This document shows, one piece after another, positions 52,696 to 61,349 of a stretch of DNA of 64,000 nucleotides. The notes under the pieces were generated by a model that saw only the letters and a list, made by a program, of their open reading frames with translations, did not search any database and was not told the origin of the DNA. This DNA comes from Parapusillimonas sp013416435 (GTDB lineage: Bacteria > Pseudomonadota > Gammaproteobacteria > Burkholderiales > Burkholderiaceae_B), in NCBI RefSeq assembly GCF_052180245.1, contig NZ_CP197474.1, positions 3,286,001 through 3,350,000 of the forward strand, in the 5' to 3' direction. Position 1 is the first letter of the stretch. The number at the start of each line of letters is the position of its first letter. Both the position numbers and the translations under genes were made by a program.

Positions 52696-52726
52696 CTTGG
52701 TCTTCGCTCACCAAGCAGTTTTTTTT
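52696..52726 (+). terminator. Small terminator-like hairpin upstream of tRNA-Gly
   Basis: CTTGGT (52696-52701) pairs with ACCAAG (52710-52715), followed shortly by eight T. No plus-strand gene ends just before it, so its use is uncertain. A second 9-bp inverted repeat lies at 52745-52766. Nothing else was seen between murB and the tRNA promoter. Confidence 0.4.
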
Positions 52727-52781
52727 GGGCAGGCAGCGCGGGTAGTTTTTAAATGTGTTTAAAAACAGTTCACCCAGCGAT

Positions 52782-52810
52782 TTGCAAGCAACGAAAAAAT
52801 GCTTTAGAAT
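52782..52810 (+). promoter_or_regulatory. Sigma-70 promoter of the tRNA-Gly gene
   Basis: TTGCAA (52782-52787) and TAGAAT (52805-52810) are separated by 17 bases. The expected start is near 52817, giving a leader of about 50 bases before the tRNA. Confidence 0.75.
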
Positions 52811-52868
52811 GCGAAGCTTCTTTCAGCAAGAACAACGACTTGCAAGAAGAACACCAAGCAGTATATAT

Positions 52869-52944
52869 GCGGGAATAGCTCAGTTGGTAGAGCGCAACCT
52901 TGCCAAGGTTGAGGTCGCGAGTTCGAGACTCGTTTCCCGCTCCA
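52869..52944 (+). tRNA. tRNA-Gly (anticodon GCC)
   Basis: A 76-base cloverleaf including an encoded CCA end. The acceptor stem GCGGGAA pairs with TTCCCGC, the D-loop has AGCTCAGTTGGTAGAGC, the anticodon loop TTGCCAA lies in a CAACC/GGTTG stem, and the T-arm reads GCGAGTTCGAGACTCGT. It decodes GGC/GGU. Its 3' end is the likely integration site of the element that follows. Confidence 0.97.
52927..52944. other. Putative attachment site (attL-side) in the tRNA-Gly 3' end
   Basis: The last 18 bases of the tRNA, GACTCGTTTCCCGCTCCA, are the segment used as att site by IntB13-type integrases, and a matching integrase starts 225 bases downstream in the same direction. The second copy of the site is not in the window, so the element must continue past 64,000. 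Confidence 0.65.
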
Positions 52945-53169
52945 AATTATGATCTACAGACTTCCACTGGGGTCTGTAAGTCGTTGAAAAGAGGAGCTTC
53001 GGCTCCTTTTTTCATTCCAGCAAAAGCCACTGGAATCCACCGACAGCCAGCGTTTTTGAGGCCAAAAACAAGGCCAAAGAATGCGGGCGGTGCCGGTTCC
53101 GGTTTGTTGCTGGGGTTGGATCGGGATGACCAGCAGCATCGGGCCTAAGTCCAAGACTTAGGAGCTTCG

Positions 53170-55104
53170 ATGATGGCACTCTCTGATCTGACTGTGCGGC
53201 AAGCCAAGGCCGCTGACAAAACCTACAGCCTCCCCGATACCGATGGCCTCGGCCTGGTGGTCGCCCCTACCGGCGGCAAATCGTGGCACCTGCGCTACTA
53301 CTGGCTCGGCAAGCAAAAGCGCATCTCCCTGGGCAACTACCCCGAGATCGGCCTGCGTGAAGCGCGTACCTTGCGCGACGAAGCCCGCGCACTCTTGGCT
53401 AGGGGCATCAACCCTCACACCGACCGCAAGCAGAAACGCCATGCCGTGAAGCTGGCGGCCGACTACACGTTCAAGGCGGTCTTCGATGCCTGGGTCGAGC
53501 ATCGGCGCAAGGAACTCAAGGAAGGCCGTCAAAGCACCCTCTCGCAGATCCTGCGGATTTTCGGCAAGGACGTGCTGCCCGCCCTCGGGAAGATGTCGAT
53601 CTACGACATTCGCCGGCCCCAGCTTCTGGGCGTCCTGGCAAGAATCGAGGAACGCAAGGCTTTCACCACGGCAGAAAAGGTCCGCACCTGGTTGAGCCAG
53701 TTGTTCCGCTATGCCCTCGTGATCGTCGAGGGGCTGGAGGCCAATCCGGCTTCTGACCTGGATGTGGTGGCGGAGCCCAAGCCTCCGGTGAACCACAACC
53801 CGTACTTGCATTTGCCCGAGCTGCCGGAATTCCTTCAGAAGCTCCGGCTCTACAACCCGCGTGGCTGGCAGACCCAGCTCGGCATCCGGCTGCTGTTCCT
53901 GACCGGGGTGCGAACCGGCGAGCTGCGGCTGGCGACCCCGGATCAGTTCGACCTGGACCGCGGCCTCTGGATCATTCCGCCCCAGATCGTCAAGCAGCTT
54001 CAGGATGAGATGCGCAAGGCCGGCAAGCGCCCCCAGGATGTGCCGCCCTACATCGTACCGCTGTCCCTTCAAGCCATCGAGATCGTGAGCTACCTTCTGG
54101 GGGTGATACGGCCGGCCCAGCGCCACCTGCTGGCGCACCGCAGCGAACTCAAGAAGCGCATCAGCGAGAACACCCTCAATGCCGCCTTGAAGCGGATGGG
54201 CTACGAGGACCAACTGACCGGCCACGGCATCCGGGGAACGATTTCGACGGCGCTCAACGAGATCGGCTACCCCAAGATTTGGGTGGACGCGCAGCTCTCG
54301 CACTCCGACCCGAACAAGGTGAGTTCGGCTTACAACCATGCCAAGTACGTTGAGCCGCGCCGCCGGATGATGCAGGACTGGGCGGATCGCCTCGACCTGC
54401 TCGAACAGGGCCAGGTGGAGGCGGCCAGCGCGCACCTCACCATTCACATCGAGGGCGTGCCGGCCATGGCAGAGGAGGACAAGCCCGACGCCATCGTTGC
54501 AGCGTCCTCTGCGGCACCCGTTCCGTCGATGGTGACCGCTCCCATCGTCGTGACGCCGAACGACGGGAGCATCACGTTCCAGCGGCTGTCGCAGGTGCCG
54601 CCGCCTCCGACGCATGCGCCAGAACCGGAAGTATCTGCCATCCAGCGCGAGCGCGAGGAAATGCTGGCCATCTATGAATCGCCGAGCAGCCTGCCGGTCC
54701 CCCTGTTCGGCAAGTTGGCCGGGAAGTCCAAAGACCAGATCAACCGCGAGTTGAAGGCCGGCAAACTGCTATCCGTCAGCTTGGGCAACCGGGGCCAGCG
54801 AGTTCCCGATTGGCAACTGGTGCCGCTCAAGCACAAGCTGGCCCAGGTGCTCATGCGCCAGTGTCCGCAAGCGGATTCGTGGGAGCTTTACCGCATGCTG
54901 ACCCGGCCACACCCGGACCTGGGCGATCGCGCGGCCATCGATTTGGTGACGCCAAGCAATCTGGGCATGGTGGTCCAGGTCATCGCAAGCGGCCAGTTCC
55001 ATGCGAATGCGCCAGAGACAGTCCCACCGCGGCCTATCCCAGAGGAGGTGCGGCAGAGCGTTCGCCGAATGGTGGACAGCGCCGTGGTTCTGGACGGCGC
55101 ATAG
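53170..55104 (+). CDS. intB: Tyrosine integrase of the IntB13/P4 type with a C-terminal Xre/ParS-like domain
   Basis: A 644-residue site-specific recombinase. An N-terminal arm-binding domain (DUF4102, LTVRQAKAADKTYSLPDTDGL) precedes the core-binding and catalytic domains, with catalytic Arg in LTGVRTGELRLA, HGIRG near residue 355, and the His/Tyr region LSHSDPNKVSSAYNH. Past residue 410 comes a 230-residue extension. Its last part, SWELYRMLTRPHPDLGDRAAIDLVTP, resembles the toxin-binding domain of Xre/MbcA/ParS antitoxins. Length and the adjacent tRNA-Gly(GCC) fit the ICEclc integrase family. Confidence 0.92.
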   Translation: MMALSDLTVRQAKAADKTYSLPDTDGLGLVVAPTGGKSWHLRYYWLGKQKRISLGNYPEIGLREARTLRDEARALLARGINPHTDRKQKRHAVKLAADYTFKAVFDAWVEHRRKELKEGRQSTLSQILRIFGKDVLPALGKMSIYDIRRPQLLGVLARIEERKAFTTAEKVRTWLSQLFRYALVIVEGLEANPASDLDVVAEPKPPVNHNPYLHLPELPEFLQKLRLYNPRGWQTQLGIRLLFLTGVRTGELRLATPDQFDLDRGLWIIPPQIVKQLQDEMRKAGKRPQDVPPYIVPLSLQAIEIVSYLLGVIRPAQRHLLAHRSELKKRISENTLNAALKRMGYEDQLTGHGIRGTISTALNEIGYPKIWVDAQLSHSDPNKVSSAYNHAKYVEPRRRMMQDWADRLDLLEQGQVEAASAHLTIHIEGVPAMAEEDKPDAIVAASSAAPVPSMVTAPIVVTPNDGSITFQRLSQVPPPPTHAPEPEVSAIQREREEMLAIYESPSSLPVPLFGKLAGKSKDQINRELKAGKLLSVSLGNRGQRVPDWQLVPLKHKLAQVLMRQCPQADSWELYRMLTRPHPDLGDRAAIDLVTPSNLGMVVQVIASGQFHANAPETVPPRPIPEEVRQSVRRMVDSAVVLDGA

Positions 55105-55141
55105 GGCTACCAGCCCTTGCGGGCGCCTTGCGGCCCCCGCG

Positions 55142-56114
55142 CTACGCTTGTACAGCCTGCACGAGTTCGCTCAGCGTGCGCGGGGCGGACGCAAAGAACA
55201 CGGCACCAGTGTGCGCCGTCGAGAAATCGAGCAGGCGGTCGTTCATGCCCGGCGGATCGCCGAGGAACATGCGCTTCAGCATCTTCTGCGTGACGCACAG
55301 ATGCCTGGAGTAGCCGATGAAGTAGGTGCCGTATTCGCCTTGGCCGGGGCGGCCAAAGGGCATGTTGTCGCGCAGGATGTCGTGCTCGGTACCGTCAGCA
55401 CCCACGATCGTGGCGAGGGTCTTGTGCGACTTCTGGCCGCTCGTCGCATCGGGCAATTCGATATTGCTGACGATCTCCCGGCCGATGATCTGCTCTTGCT
55501 GGTCCTCGGGAAGCCGAGCCCACGGCTGCATTTGATGCAGATACATCTGCACCACCACGTAGCTCCCGCCGGCGAATTCCTGATCCTCACTGCCGACCAG
55601 CGTGGATGCGCCGATTTCGTGCCCGGTCGGATTGGCTGTGCCATCGACGAAGCCAAGGAGATCGCGGGAGTCGAAATAGCGAAAGCACGCCACCTCGTCG
55701 GCCACCGTCACGCTGCTGCCCAATTGGTCCAACAGCAGGCGCTCGAATTCAAAGCAGAGGTCCTCGCCCTCGGCCCGGATATGAGCCGGGCGTGGCCGGC
55801 GCGGTGTGCTTCGCGCCCTTGATGGGTGCGAAGGGACGCAGTTCTTTCGGGCGCCTTCCGGCCTGGAAACGGTCCCACAGCGCCGATCCCAGGGGGGTGA
55901 TGCACGACAGCCGGCCGTTGAGATCGCGAAGAAAGCCCACCGTCTTGATCAGGTCGTCCAGGCCGTCCAGGACGCCGGCGACCGCCTGCAGGGACTCTCG
56001 GCCCTCGGCGACCGTCAATGTGAGAAACACCGCCGCGCGCGACAGTGGCGCATCGATGCTTTGCGAGTCGATGGGTACTCGGTCCCAACTACTTCCAACC
56101 ATTGGCATCTCCAT
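55142..56114 (-). pseudogene. Dyp-type heme peroxidase (YfeX-like), frameshifted
   Basis: Two frames on the minus strand together make one Dyp peroxidase of about 320 residues. The first (from 56114) has ESLQAVAGVLDGLDDLIKTVGFL and FAPIKGAKHTAPATPG; the second (to 55142) has DLLGFVDGTANPTG with the distal Asp, the proximal heme region and FIGYSRHLCVTQKML. Near 55765-55780 the sequence between TPG and the HIRAEGEDL-like coding stretch is about 11 bases too short, which shifts the frame. The enzyme is therefore inactive unless the sequence has an error. Confidence 0.85.
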
Positions 56115-56271
56115 AAGGCCGGTTTAATTCGTCATGTTGCCAGAGATGAAAACGCGATGCTGGCGCATTGACAGCGCGTGCCGTTGCAATTACCAGGAAG
56201 CAGTGAATTCCCGCGCCGATTACGGATGCCTGGCGTCGGCATCTGAGTGGAGAGCACGCAGCGCGAGTGAG
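56115..56271. other. Short intergenic stretch without recognisable genes
   Basis: 157 bases between the peroxidase pseudogene and the LysR fragment. No ORF with family features, no hairpin element and no terminator was seen. Confidence 0.4.
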
Positions 56272-57060
56272 CTATCGGGTATTCGAGTAGGCCGCGCTAT
56301 CTTTGGCAACCTGCATCGCCCTGCGCTCGAACAGCTCAGAAATGGCGCTGGCTCGCTCCCTGGGCCGCTGCAGATGTGTCACGACCTCGTAGGGAGCATC
56401 AGAAAGCGGCCGCATGGTGATGCCCCAGGCATGGGCGCGCTCAATACGCGATTGCGCAGAGATCCCGACGCCATAGCCAGCGGCGACCCATAGCGCCAAA
56501 ATCTCAAACGAAGTGACATGCTGCATGCTCTGCTCGCTCAGCGGCGGGAAGGAGGACAACCGCTGATCCAGCAGCGGGCAGGTCTCTGCTTGCCAGCGAA
56601 ACCCGGGGTAGTCCAGAACCTCGGCGGTCGTGAGCGTTGCCCGGCCAAGCAAGGAAGACCGCAATGGCATGGCGACAGCCATGTTATCGATCCACAAAGG
56701 CTGGCTTCTCAGGAACGGAGCACTCACGTGCCGAAGCGATATTCCTGCGTCATAGCGGCCTTCTTCAAGGCCGATCACCAGGTCGTCACCCGAGGCTTCA
56801 AAGAAGGCGATGGGGGTGTCCGGCTCTTCCGTGCGCTGCAGGGCGAGAAGCGTGGAGAGGCATGAGGACGGCACCCCGGGTGCTATAGCAAGCCTGAAAT
56901 GAGAAAACTGGCTGGTGGCATGCATGAGGACCCCCAAGAAGCGATCTGGCCAGGAAGGCGAACCAACATCGTGGTTAAGAGTGAAGTTTAACGTCGTTAA
57001 AAATAACGTGGTTAATTTTGGAAGATTGTTTGACGCTTCTGCTAATGCAGAAATCAACAA
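56272..57060 (-). pseudogene. LysR-type regulator lacking its DNA-binding domain
   Basis: About 205 residues match a LysR effector-binding domain: FRLAIAPGVPSSCLSTLLALQR, GLEEGRYDAGISL, LWVAAGYGVGISAQSRIE. The helix-turn-helix of about 60 residues and linker are missing. The first 55 residues of the open frame have no LysR similarity and run across the promoter region of the next gene. This is probably a truncated regulator; the join is near 56,900. Confidence 0.78.
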
Positions 57061-57338
57061 TCCAGCCAGGCCGCCCTACTGGCACATCAACGTATGAATC
57101 CGAGTCGGCGTTGGCCTTCGGACAGGCCGTGCGCGCTGCCCGCGTCGCTCAGGGAGTCGCGCAAGACGAGTTCGCGTCTCGGGCAGTCATCTCGCGCTCG
57201 CACATGGGCAAGATCGAGCGCGGTGAGCACGTGCCCACACTGCCTCTCATACTGAGAATTTCTACGGCGCTCAGGATAAGCGCGGCTGAACTGATGACGG
57301 CGACCGAACGCAATCTGCGTGCCGAAACCGATCCTTGA
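57045..57338 (+). CDS. XRE-family helix-turn-helix regulator
   Basis: A 97-residue protein dominated by a Cro/C1-type helix-turn-helix: FGQAVRAARVAQGVAQDEFASRAVISRSHMGKIERGEHVPTLPLILRI. Small regulators of this kind control genes on integrative elements. Upstream is an A+T-rich stretch (56,985-57,020) with imperfect inverted repeats of TTAACG/CGTTAA type, which may be its operator. ATG at 57045 is used; a TTG at 57018 is possible. It is convergent with the LysR gene. Confidence 0.82.
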   Translation: MQKSTIQPGRPTGTSTYESESALAFGQAVRAARVAQGVAQDEFASRAVISRSHMGKIERGEHVPTLPLILRISTALRISAAELMTATERNLRAETDP

Positions 57339-57361
57339 GGATGTCCGCCGGCAGGACTCCG

Positions 57362-58252
57362 TCAACCGTCGGACGAGTCGCGTAACCGAGCGATAAACCG
57401 CTCCAGCGAAGCCGACAAACTGTTGCTTTCAGGCCGAAGCAAGTAGGTGGTGATCACCGCGGAATCCATCGCCAAGGGACGAATCACCACATCCGGCCAT
57501 TGGCAGACCGGAATCTTGGTCGCCGTCATGAAGCCGACGCCATATCCTGCACCGACCAGCGTGAGCATCATGTCCAGCGAAGACACTTCCTCGACGATGT
57601 TCAGCTTGTGCTCCAGCACCTGCAAGAGCCGCCCCAATTCGCGGCAGTACCCCTCGCATGCGTGAGGGTCGCACAAGACAAGCGGATGCCCCCGGAGTTC
57701 ATGAAGTGGGACCTTCTTGTGGACGAGCAGCGCGTGCCGAGCTGGCACGGCGATCACCAACGGATCCCGCCAGATGGGTTCGGCAACAATGTCGTCACCG
57801 ACTTCGGCCGTGTGCGCGAATCCGATCGTGAAGTCGCCTGACCGCAAGCCGCGTAGCTGCTCGGCCAACGGCACCTCGGATAGGCGTATCTCTATCTCCG
57901 GTTCCTCTGCGCGGCAGCGGACCAGAAATGCTGACAGTCGAGGATCGATCGCACCATCGGACACTGCAATGCGCAAGCTGCCTCGCAAGCCTGAGGCGAC
58001 AGCCTTGGCGTTTTCTCGTGCCTGCTCCAGGACGGTGAGCAGGCGTCGAATATCCTGCAAGAAGGCAGCACCTGCTGCGGTCAGAACGGTTCCACGGCGA
58101 TTTCGGTCGAAAAGTACCACCCCCAGTTCGTCTTCAAGCTCTTTGATGGCGCGAGATAAAGGGGGTTGCTCGATATGCAGGCGCTCGGCGGCCCGTGTGA
58201 AATGAAGCTCTTCGGCCAAAACGATAAAGCAACGCAGGTGTCGCAGTTCCAT
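57362..58252 (-). CDS. LysR-type transcriptional regulator
   Basis: A complete 296-residue LysR regulator. The N-terminal helix-turn-helix MELRHLRCFIVLAEELHFTRAAERLHIEQPPLSRAIKELE is followed by an effector domain with LRGSLRIAVSDGAIDPRLS and GAGYGVGFMTATKIP. The ATG at 58252 has AGGAAC upstream. It lies downstream of the deoA-type operon on the same strand with a 189-base gap and could regulate it. The effector is unknown. Confidence 0.92.
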   Translation of the reverse strand: MELRHLRCFIVLAEELHFTRAAERLHIEQPPLSRAIKELEDELGVVLFDRNRRGTVLTAAGAAFLQDIRRLLTVLEQARENAKAVASGLRGSLRIAVSDGAIDPRLSAFLVRCRAEEPEIEIRLSEVPLAEQLRGLRSGDFTIGFAHTAEVGDDIVAEPIWRDPLVIAVPARHALLVHKKVPLHELRGHPLVLCDPHACEGYCRELGRLLQVLEHKLNIVEEVSSLDMMLTLVGAGYGVGFMTATKIPVCQWPDVVIRPLAMDSAVITTYLLRPESNSLSASLERFIARLRDSSDG

Positions 58253-58441
58253 GAGCAATGTTCCTATTCAGACGCTGACGACCTCCTTCTATTTGCTCCA
58301 CGCTATGCAGGTTGAAAACTGCTTTTAAGCGATGTATGTGGCATATGTTCTTTGAGCACGAGTCGTAGGCGTTCAACTTTTCCAAACGAGAGGCCGGGCT
58401 GTGTTTGACTGAGCATTCAAGAGCCCTGTTTATCTACGGCG

Positions 58442-59959
58442 CTAAGGTTCAATCTTTACGATGTCACCAATGTCATGCACGTATGCGAGTGCATAGGCCA
58501 TCTCTCCAGAGGTTTGCGCATGCAAAAACATCAATGATTGTCCGCGTGTTACCTCGTCACCTAAGCGCACTTGCAATTGAATCCCTGCGGCTGGACTCTC
58601 AGGCGCTCCGGCTAATTTGGCTAAACGGGACAGCTTACGGTTGTCGATGTGTACTGCTCGGCCTGAAGTGGTTGCCAAAAGCGGTTCGACGTAAAGAGCT
58701 TGGGGTGGCTCACGAAATCCCCCCTGAGCGGCACAGATCCTCTGAAATTTTTCCCAGGCGCGGCCACTGCTGATCGTCTCGTGAGCCAATCGAATTCCAT
58801 CCCCTTCTTTGGCGACGCCGCCAAGCTCAAGTACCGCACCCGCGACCAACGCCACGCGGTCACATAGGTCTTGCGGCGCATCCGCCTCGTTGCGCAATAC
58901 GGCCAACACGTCGCGCGCCTCCAACGCCGGGCCGATACCTCTGCCGACAGGCTGATTCCCGTCTGTAAACAGGCAACGCAATACAAGGCCAAATGACGCG
59001 GCGACTTCCGAAAGGTGATGCGCAAGATGCTCGGCAGTTTCCCGGCTGCGGACTTTTGCGGTTGGCCCAACCGGAATATCGATCACGATGTGGGTCGCCC
59101 CTGCTGCAATCTTCTTGGATAACACCGAGGCAATCAGTTGTCCTTGCGTGTCGATATCCAGTTCACGCTCAATACGCACGAAGATGTCGTCCGCGGGGCT
59201 GAGGTGCATCGCGCCGCCCCACGCCACGCATCCACCCTCTTTCTCCACGACCTTTCTGAGCGTATCCAGGTCCAGGTCTACAGGAGCCAGCGTTTCCATG
59301 GTGTCCGCGGTGCCAGCGGGAGAGGTGATGGCGCGTGATGAGGTCTTGGGCATCACCAATCCATTGGCTGCGGCGATGGCAACCACCAACGGCGTGGTGC
59401 GATTTCCCGGTAATCCGCCCACGCAATGCTTGTCCACAACAATCGGAGCCTGCCATTGCAGGTGATCTCCGACATCGACCATCGCACGGGTGAGATGGAT
59501 GGTCTCTTGCATATCCAGAGGCAGTACCGCCGTTGCGGTCAGGAAGGCCGAAAGTGCGACATCGGTATAGCGACCATCGACCACATCACGGACGATCGCC
59601 TGCAACTCCGTCGTTTGCAGTCGGTGGCCGTGAATTCGCGCACGCACGGCCGACAACGATTCGAGCAGCGGAGGATGCCGAACCTGCACAAGATCGCCCT
59701 CATGAATGTCCAGGGCATCCCAGGCGGCCTCGGACAGAGCGATCTGTCCGGTTTTGAGCAGATCGCTGTCGATTTGGTACAGTAGCGCTTGCACAGTGCG
59801 GTCGCCGGCAATGATCAGTACCTGTGACCGCGGTGCCAGCCCTTCGGCACGGCAGACATGGCAATCGGTACGCATCAAGACGACGGGTTGATGCTGGGCA
59901 TGCAGTCGCATGCGCAATGCTTGCAAGGCGGGTGTCTGGGGAGTGATGCGGGCACTCAC
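58442..59959 (-). CDS. deoA: Thymidine/AMP phosphorylase-family protein (archaeal AMP phosphorylase type)
   Basis: A 505-residue member of the nucleoside phosphorylase family II with an N-terminal barrel-like extension of about 85 residues that standard thymidine phosphorylases lack. It shares with archaeal AMP phosphorylase the motifs DKHCVGGLPGNRTTP and SSRAITSPAGTADTME. It splits a nucleoside or nucleoside monophosphate with phosphate. GTG at 59959 overlaps the preceding stop as GTGA, with AGGAG seven bases upstream, so translation is coupled. It is the last gene of the four-gene operon. Confidence 0.88.
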   Translation of the reverse strand: MSARITPQTPALQALRMRLHAQHQPVVLMRTDCHVCRAEGLAPRSQVLIIAGDRTVQALLYQIDSDLLKTGQIALSEAAWDALDIHEGDLVQVRHPPLLESLSAVRARIHGHRLQTTELQAIVRDVVDGRYTDVALSAFLTATAVLPLDMQETIHLTRAMVDVGDHLQWQAPIVVDKHCVGGLPGNRTTPLVVAIAAANGLVMPKTSSRAITSPAGTADTMETLAPVDLDLDTLRKVVEKEGGCVAWGGAMHLSPADDIFVRIERELDIDTQGQLIASVLSKKIAAGATHIVIDIPVGPTAKVRSRETAEHLAHHLSEVAASFGLVLRCLFTDGNQPVGRGIGPALEARDVLAVLRNEADAPQDLCDRVALVAGAVLELGGVAKEGDGIRLAHETISSGRAWEKFQRICAAQGGFREPPQALYVEPLLATTSGRAVHIDNRKLSRLAKLAGAPESPAAGIQLQVRLGDEVTRGQSLMFLHAQTSGEMAYALAYVHDIGDIVKIEP

Positions 59960-61314
59960 AGGGCGAACTCCTGGTTTTGCATGGGCACCGATGCGTGCCA
60001 TTTGAGTTCGCGCTGAATACGTTCGCGCAGCGCCTCGGAGGCATTGGATTCACCATGAACAATGAACACCCCTTCCGGCGCCCGGGTAAAGCCGCCCAGC
60101 CAACGCATCAGTTCATCGCTGTCGGCATGAGCCGACAACATCGCAAGCTCGGCGACCTCCGCCTTGATCGGCATCCAGCGCCCATGAATTTTGACTTCGC
60201 GAGCGCCCTCAAGCAGCTTGCGTCCGCGCGTACCTGCTGCCTGGAATCCAGAGAACAGCAGCGTGTTCTGATGACTGCCGCCAAACGCTTCTATGTGATG
60301 CAGCACGCGGCCACCGGTGGCCATGCCGCTGGCGGAAATAATCACCTTGGGGTAGCGATTCGCCGATAGCGCCTTGGACTCTTCAACGTCGCGCATGTAT
60401 GTGACTTCTGAGAATGCCGCCTCGAAATCGTGTTGTGCGAGCTTGTGGTCGTCGGCATGGCGGTGCAGCAGCGCAGTTGCGCTGGTGGCCATGGGACTGT
60501 CCAGATAGACGGGCACGGTGCGGAGCCGACCGCGCTGTCGCAACAGCCATAGGTCATAGATCAACGACTGCGCGCGTCCAACGGCAAAAGCGGGAATCAC
60601 TACGGTGCCTCCGCGGCGAGTCGTGCGCTCGATGATGTCGCCCAGCGCTTCGACGGCATCGGAACGGTCATGACGACGATTGCCATAGGTGGACTCGATG
60701 ATGATGTAGTCCGCTGCCGTGACGGGTTCAGGATCAGGCATGACCACATCGTCATAGCGCCCCAGGTCGCCGGAGAACACCAAACGCTTGCCGCCAATGT
60801 CGATCTGAACCGTCGCCGCCCCAAGAATGTGACCAGCGCTGCGCAGCAGTAGACGGGCATTGCCCGGCAATTCCGTCTCTTGATGCAGCGGCACCGGTTT
60901 GAACTGCAGGAGCGCACGTTCTGCATCCCGAACCCGATACAGCGGAAGGGCTGGCTTGTGTTTGGAAAATCCTTTTCGATTGGCGAACTCGGCGTCCTTC
61001 TCTTGCAACCAGGCACTGTCGAGCAGGATGAGTTCGGCGACATCTCGCGTGGCTGAGGTCGAGAAAATCTTCCCGCGGAACCCGTCCAGCACCAATCGGG
61101 GCAGATACCCACAATGATCCAGGTGCGCATGCGTCAGTACGACCGCATCGATGTCCTTGGGTTCAACGGCCAGGCGCTGCCAATTAAGTTCGCGCAGGTT
61201 TTTCAATCCCTGGAACAGTCCGCAGTCGATCAGGATGCGGGTATTGCCATGGGTGATAAGGTGCTTGGAGCCGGTGACGGTGCCGGCACCACCCAGGCTG
61301 GTCAATGAGAGCAT
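59956..61314 (-). CDS. Beta-CASP metallo-beta-lactamase-fold protein (RNA exonuclease-like)
   Basis: A 452-residue protein of the CPSF-73/YSH1-like bacterial group. The MBL core has HAHLDHCGYLP with the HxHxDH zinc site near residue 62, the fourth motif RSAGHILGAATVQID, SGDLGRYDD, and the beta-CASP region ESTYGNRRH, PAFAVGRAQSLIY, and a late LSAHADSDEL. Such proteins are RNA nucleases. GGAGAC precedes the ATG. It overlaps deoA and lies 35 bases after the phosphoketolase gene. Confidence 0.93.
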   Translation of the reverse strand: MLSLTSLGGAGTVTGSKHLITHGNTRILIDCGLFQGLKNLRELNWQRLAVEPKDIDAVVLTHAHLDHCGYLPRLVLDGFRGKIFSTSATRDVAELILLDSAWLQEKDAEFANRKGFSKHKPALPLYRVRDAERALLQFKPVPLHQETELPGNARLLLRSAGHILGAATVQIDIGGKRLVFSGDLGRYDDVVMPDPEPVTAADYIIIESTYGNRRHDRSDAVEALGDIIERTTRRGGTVVIPAFAVGRAQSLIYDLWLLRQRGRLRTVPVYLDSPMATSATALLHRHADDHKLAQHDFEAAFSEVTYMRDVEESKALSANRYPKVIISASGMATGGRVLHHIEAFGGSHQNTLLFSGFQAAGTRGRKLLEGAREVKIHGRWMPIKAEVAELAMLSAHADSDELMRWLGGFTRAPEGVFIVHGESNASEALRERIQRELKWHASVPMQNQEFAL

Positions 61315-61349
61315 GTATTTGTCTCCTCTCTTGTTGGTGGGTTGTGAAA

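Noticed and set aside
52755..52952. Small plus-strand frame over the tRNA-Gly promoter and gene
   Set aside because: It overlaps the tRNA completely and starts with a GTG inside an A+T-rich inverted repeat without a ribosome site.
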